Source: Candidatus Eremiobacteraceae bacterium (GTDB taxonomy: Bacteria > Vulcanimicrobiota > Vulcanimicrobiia > Eremiobacterales > Eremiobacteraceae). From it: a stretch of 64,000 nt of DNA. The translations under genes and the position numbers were made by a program. Positions 60,731 to 64,000 of this stretch are shown piece after piece. Under the pieces are notes generated by a model. The model worked only from the letters and a program-made list of their open reading frames with translations. It did not search any database and was not told the DNA's origin. Location of the stretch: assembly GCA_035295225.1 (NCBI GenBank), contig DATGJI010000052.1, forward strand, positions 62,001 to 126,000, read 5' to 3'. Each line of letters begins with the position of its first letter. Within the stretch, counting starts at the first letter, position 1.

Positions 60731-62005
60731 CTACTGGATGGCGATGACTGCCGACTCGCCCGGAAGCACGGCAGGCGGCGGCGCGCCGTGCCAGCCCGCC
60801 CACCCGCCGTCTGATATCGCTCCGCCGTGAAGCACGAGCGTGTGTTGATACACCCCTGGCCATGGAAACGGATGTGAGGCCTTGGAGTTGTCCGCGTTCA
60901 CGACCGCAGCGCATGCACCGACCGCAACGCCATTGAGGTAGCAATCGGCATACTGGCGTCCGAACGTCAGATTCGCGCTCTGAAGATCGGTGATCAGCGC
61001 CGGCTCGGGGACGAGGGGATCCAGCGCCACGAATTGGCTTTCCGGGTCGACCATCATAGGCGCGTGCGTCGCGAATTTCTCCGAGATGATCGCGGTATTC
61101 GGATCGTAGGTGAGGAGGAACGAGGCATACATGTACATCCGCTCGGTCTGCGACGTCGACGCGGGCAAAGTGCCCAATCCCCGGCAGACAAACGGCTTGC
61201 CTGCAGCGACCATCGCGATCTCGGTCGTCTCGTAGGTCTGCCAAACCGTTTTGTGCGGCATGGGGTCGAGGGGATCGCCGTTTGAATAGCAGCCCTCGAG
61301 TTCGCCCGCGATCGCCGTCGGGTTCAGACCGATCGCCGGGCTCACGTTCTGGATGCCGCTCGCAAGATTTCCAAGGCCGTTATACATGATGCTGGCACCG
61401 ACCGCCTGGTTCATCGCGTTGCTCGCGGCAGTCCAAGCCGTCTGATCGAAATTGCAGGGAAGCGTAGAAACCGGATGTGCGATCCCGGCATTGTCCTCGA
61501 AGACTGCATCGAAGTGGTCGCCCCACGAGAACACGTTGGCGACGTAGGTGCGCCACAGCGCTTGGAGATCCGGCGATGACGGGTCCATCAGGTACGTCGT
61601 GGTCGGCTTTCCCGGTATGGTGATCCGGTTATTCGAACAGTCATGTGCGAACGTGGTTTCATCGTTCGTATAGAGCGGATCGCCGGGTGCGGTGCGATTC
61701 GGATCCGTGTATAATATCGTCTTGATGCCGGCCGCCGCAAACGCATTCGCATCGGCGGGCTGCAAAGCAGCCCACGTCAAATGGGGCGCGGCTGAGACGG
61801 GGTTGGGCGTGAATCCTGTCCCCGAGTTATCGTACACATCCAATGTCATGACATGCGCGGGAACGGTGTTCGGGCTGCCGACGGTTCCATGCGATGGTAT
61901 CGGCTGCGAGACGTGCGGCATGGCGCTCGTCGATCCGGAACACGCTGTCAGCGAGATCATTGCGGCGCCCGCAAATGCGCGCGCCAAGAGCTCTAATCTT
62001 TTCAT
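60731..62005 (-). CDS. Exported glycosidase-like lipoprotein, second tandem pair, copy 1
   Basis: This 424-residue protein has lipobox MISLTACSG. The core shows PHLTWAALQPADANAFAAAG, IKTILYTDPNRTAPGDPLYT, FDAVFEDNAGIAHPVSTLPC, NAMNQAVGASIMYNGLGNLA and [20 protein letters not shown]. The layout, with a barrel-like alternation and acidic strand ends (FEDN, GELEG), recalls the GHL15-like pair at 20-23 kb, with little identity. It closes with LVLHGGAISDGGWAGWHG. It is a paralogue of the next gene. Enzymatic role is inferred only. Confidence 0.55.
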   Translation of the reverse strand: MKRLELLARAFAGAAMISLTACSGSTSAMPHVSQPIPSHGTVGSPNTVPAHVMTLDVYDNSGTGFTPNPVSAAPHLTWAALQPADANAFAAAGIKTILYTDPNRTAPGDPLYTNDETTFAHDCSNNRITIPGKPTTTYLMDPSSPDLQALWRTYVANVFSWGDHFDAVFEDNAGIAHPVSTLPCNFDQTAWTAASNAMNQAVGASIMYNGLGNLASGIQNVSPAIGLNPTAIAGELEGCYSNGDPLDPMPHKTVWQTYETTEIAMVAAGKPFVCRGLGTLPASTSQTERMYMYASFLLTYDPNTAIISEKFATHAPMMVDPESQFVALDPLVPEPALITDLQSANLTFGRQYADCYLNGVAVGACAAVVNADNSKASHPFPWPGVYQHTLVLHGGAISDGGWAGWHGAPPPAVLPGESAVIAIQ

Positions 62006-62165
62006 TGGAATCGGTGCTCACTTTGCTCACGTTGATTGCGCGCGGCAATGCCGCGCGACTGGCATCATTATGCGCAAGCGATCGTCATATGGACAATAAC
62101 GAGGGTCACGAACGCATGCACGGCAACGTCAGCGTGCGCTCTGTAATGAGGTCGGCGACTAGCGC

Positions 62166-62191
62166 AAAGGGCCGACGCGCGTCGGCCCTTT
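62166..62191. repeat. Perfect 26-bp palindrome, GGGCCGAC family
   Basis: AAAGGGCCGACG-CG-CGTCGGCCCTTT lies 24 bases beyond the stop of the minus-strand gene 62215-63789. It is the same family as 640-657 and 20071-20100. As minus-strand RNA it forms a long hairpin without a T-run and may act as terminator or as a dispersed repeat. Confidence 0.7.
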
Positions 62192-62214
62192 GGAAGTGTG
62201 TTAGATCCGCCGAA

Positions 62215-63789
62215 TCAGGGGAAGACGATCTCCGCCGACTCGCCGGGCATTTCGGGCGGCGGCGCCGGACCATGCATAGATGCGCTGCCGCCGTCCAATA
62301 TATCACCGCCTGACAAGACGAGCGTATGGTGATATTCATTCCCGTACGGATAAGCGTGCGTGTACGAGGCGCTGTCGGCATTGACGACCGCGGCACACGG
62401 GCCGACCCAATTGCCGGCGTAGTAGCAGTTCCTGTACTGCCTGCCATAGACGCCGGTGCCCAACATCAGCTGGCTGATGTCGCTCGGGGCTGACACGATC
62501 GGGTCTTTGGCCACTAGCTGGTTCTCGGGTTCGACACCAAAGCCGTTATTAGCGGGCGTGAACTTCTCTGAAATGATGGTGTTCGACGGAGAGTAGGTCA
62601 AGAGGAGAGAGGCATACATGTAGATGCGATATGCTTGCGACGTCGTGTCCGGCAGCTCGCTCAAGCCCCTGCAGAGGAACAGTTTCCCAGACGCGACCAC
62701 TTGGATCTCCGTGTTCTCATAGGTCGCCCACACCTTGCTATGAGGCATCGGGTCGTTGGGATCCGGGTTCGAGTAGCAACCTTCGAGTTCTCCGCCAATG
62801 CTGACGGGGAGCAGGGCGATATCCGGGCTGATCTGGGTCGGGCCGTCAACGAGCGTGCCCAATCCGTTGAAGATCACGGGCGCGCCGAGTGCGGACGTTT
62901 GCGCGAGAGAGTTCGCGGTCCAGGCGACCTGATCGAAGTTGCACGGCATCGCGCTGACGTTGCCGACGACGTCGGCGCTGTCCTCAAACACCGCATCGTA
63001 TACGCCGCCCCAGCCGCCCTCTTCATTAGAGACCTGCTGCTGCCAGAGGCCTGCCAGCGTCGTGGAGGTTGGATCTGTAAGGTATGTGGTGAGCAGCTTA
63101 TTGAGCATGGTGATGCGGCTGCCGGTGCAATCGTGGGCGTATTCTGCCTCGTCGTTCGAGTATTCCGGAGAATTGACGTTGACGCGGTTTGGATCGGAGT
63201 ACAGCAATGTGTGGATACCTGCCGCGTGCGCGTTCACCGAGTCGGGCGTGAGCGTCATAGCCCACGTCAGATACGGCGCCATCTGCTGCCACGAGAACGA
63301 GATCGGCCCATTGAGTGTCGTGAAATCCATCAGCGTCATCATGTGAGTCATGGCGATCGGGCCTGGAGTTGGTGACGGCGTGGGCGTAGGCGTGGGCGTG
63401 GGCGATGGTGTAGGCGTCGGAGATGGCGTGTGAGACGGCGTGGGCGTCGGAGACGGCGGATCCGAAGGCGTGGGCGTCGGAGATGGCGGATCCGAAGGCG
63501 TGGGCGTCGGAGACGGCGGATCCGAAGGCGTTGGAGTAGGAGACGGCGAGCGCCGTGGTGTGGGAGACGCGGAAGGCGTTGGGGACGCGGTCGGCGTGGG
63601 GGACGTGGACGGCGTTGGACCCGGCGATACCGTCGAAGTCGGTGTCGGCGATGCGCCGCCATGGCCGCCGTGCGATAGGCTCGGAGGATTCGGAATCGGT
63701 CCGCCCCCGCCGCCACCGCCGCAGCCCGCGAGCCACATCGCCGCCACAACGGCAAATATCGCTGCGATCCCAACAGACCTGTGACCCAT
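62215..63789 (-). CDS. Exported glycosidase-like lipoprotein, second tandem pair, copy 2, with Pro-Thr-Ser linker
   Basis: This 524-residue protein has lipobox MWLAGCGG. Residues about 46-145 are a low-complexity linker of PTPTPS and SDPPS units. After it the protein matches the neighbour: [80 protein letters not shown] and [20 protein letters not shown], ending [18 protein letters not shown]. The linker would hold the catalytic-like domain away from the membrane, across the wall. DNA repeats underlying the linker lie at about 63354-63651. Confidence 0.55.
   Translation of the reverse strand: MGHRSVGIAAIFAVVAAMWLAGCGGGGGGGPIPNPPSLSHGGHGGASPTPTSTVSPGPTPSTSPTPTASPTPSASPTPRRSPSPTPTPSDPPSPTPTPSDPPSPTPTPSDPPSPTPTPSHTPSPTPTPSPTPTPTPTPSPTPGPIAMTHMMTLMDFTTLNGPISFSWQQMAPYLTWAMTLTPDSVNAHAAGIHTLLYSDPNRVNVNSPEYSNDEAEYAHDCTGSRITMLNKLLTTYLTDPTSTTLAGLWQQQVSNEEGGWGGVYDAVFEDSADVVGNVSAMPCNFDQVAWTANSLAQTSALGAPVIFNGLGTLVDGPTQISPDIALLPVSIGGELEGCYSNPDPNDPMPHSKVWATYENTEIQVVASGKLFLCRGLSELPDTTSQAYRIYMYASLLLTYSPSNTIISEKFTPANNGFGVEPENQLVAKDPIVSAPSDISQLMLGTGVYGRQYRNCYYAGNWVGPCAAVVNADSASYTHAYPYGNEYHHTLVLSGGDILDGGSASMHGPAPPPEMPGESAEIVFP
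63354..63651. repeat. In-frame short tandem repeats encoding a Pro-Thr-Ser linker
   Basis: Units such as GGCGTGGGCGTCGGAGACGG and GATCCGAAGGC are repeated in phase with codons inside the lipoprotein gene. Variation in repeat number would change linker length without a frameshift. This makes it a candidate for length polymorphism between strains. Confidence 0.7.
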
Positions 63790-63961
63790 CGTCCCCTCGC
63801 GCTCACGGCGCCCGCCGTAGATACGACGAAACGCCTCTTCCGATAAGAGTCTTCACGCCAATCTTAGCGGTTGGCCAGACGCGCTCACTATGCGAGGAAT
63901 CACGCGGCGAGGGGACGCGAATCACACGCGAAGCGGCGAGTGATTGATATCACGTAGGAAT

Positions 63962-63994
63962 AAAAAAGACGCCCGCGTCAGAGCGACGCAGGCG
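63962..63994 (-). terminator. Rho-independent terminator at the window edge
   Basis: On the minus strand, CGCCTGCGTC and GACGCGGGCG form a ten-base-pair stem with a GCTCT loop, followed by a T-run (TCTTTTTT). It should terminate a gene beyond the right edge of the window. Sequence 63790-63961 holds the promoter region of the lipoprotein gene. Confidence 0.75.
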
Positions 63995-64000
63995 CGATGC

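Overview
The window is GC-rich bacterial chromosome with few intergenic gaps, many four-base ATGA gene overlaps, and a clear lower-GC insert between about 26.0 and 44.7 kb. No 16S rRNA or tRNA is present, so taxonomy is inferred. The mix of secreted lipoproteins with streptogramin-lyase-like propellers, glycosidase-like lipoproteins, a rpsF-ssb-rpsR-rplI-lonB-dnaB block and many sulfotransferases reminds me of uncultured soil lineages such as Eremiobacterota (WPS-2). This is an impression, not a demonstrated assignment.

Left flank (1-25.4 kb): a cut-off propeller lipoprotein; a tandem pair of multicopper oxidases, one of which has lost its copper ligands; an acetyltransferase; a polysaccharide-type protein and two sulfotransferases; the replication/ribosome block rpsF-ssb-rpsR-rplI-lonB-dnaB; a 1,047-residue secreted propeller protein and a TlpA thioredoxin; alr, dtd and a RelA/SpoT synthetase-hydrolase; a tandem pair of glycosidase-like lipoproteins; a FemAB/GNAT-like transferase; apt; and a small membrane protein.

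Centre (25,988-44,703): a complete 18,716-bp casposon-type transposon. It has 35-bp terminal inverted repeats (14 perfect bp, 7 variable bp, 14 perfect bp) and a 14-bp target-site duplication (CTTGGGTTCGCAGA). It encodes a Cas1 integrase with the E-H-E catalytic set, a family-B DNA polymerase with a proofreading exonuclease, an HNH nuclease and helix-turn-helix proteins. There is no Cas2, effector or CRISPR array. It interrupts a clostripain-family (C11) peptidase gene just after the catalytic Cys; removing the element and one duplication copy restores a single 418-codon frame. The left arm carries a restriction-endonuclease/STAND-type NTPase, an RNxxxH (HEPN-like) protein, a membrane protein and a possible transglycosylase-like protein. 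The right arm carries a PUA/EVE-like-HNH nuclease, further small proteins and three exported proteins, one of the same propeller family as two host genes. It therefore looks like a self-synthesising Cas1 transposon that also carries candidate anti-phage genes.

Right flank (44.7-64 kb): the second half of the peptidase; a YciI-like protein coupled to an ECF sigma factor; a propeller lipoprotein; and a cell-surface polysaccharide region with a sedoheptulose-7-phosphate isomerase-like protein, flippase, polysaccharide deacetylase, polyprenyl-phosphate sugar transferase, three glycosyltransferases and three further sulfotransferases. This suggests a sulfated exopolysaccharide. Two more glycosidase-like lipoproteins follow. 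Several families of short palindromic repeats sit at gene 3' ends throughout the host sequence.
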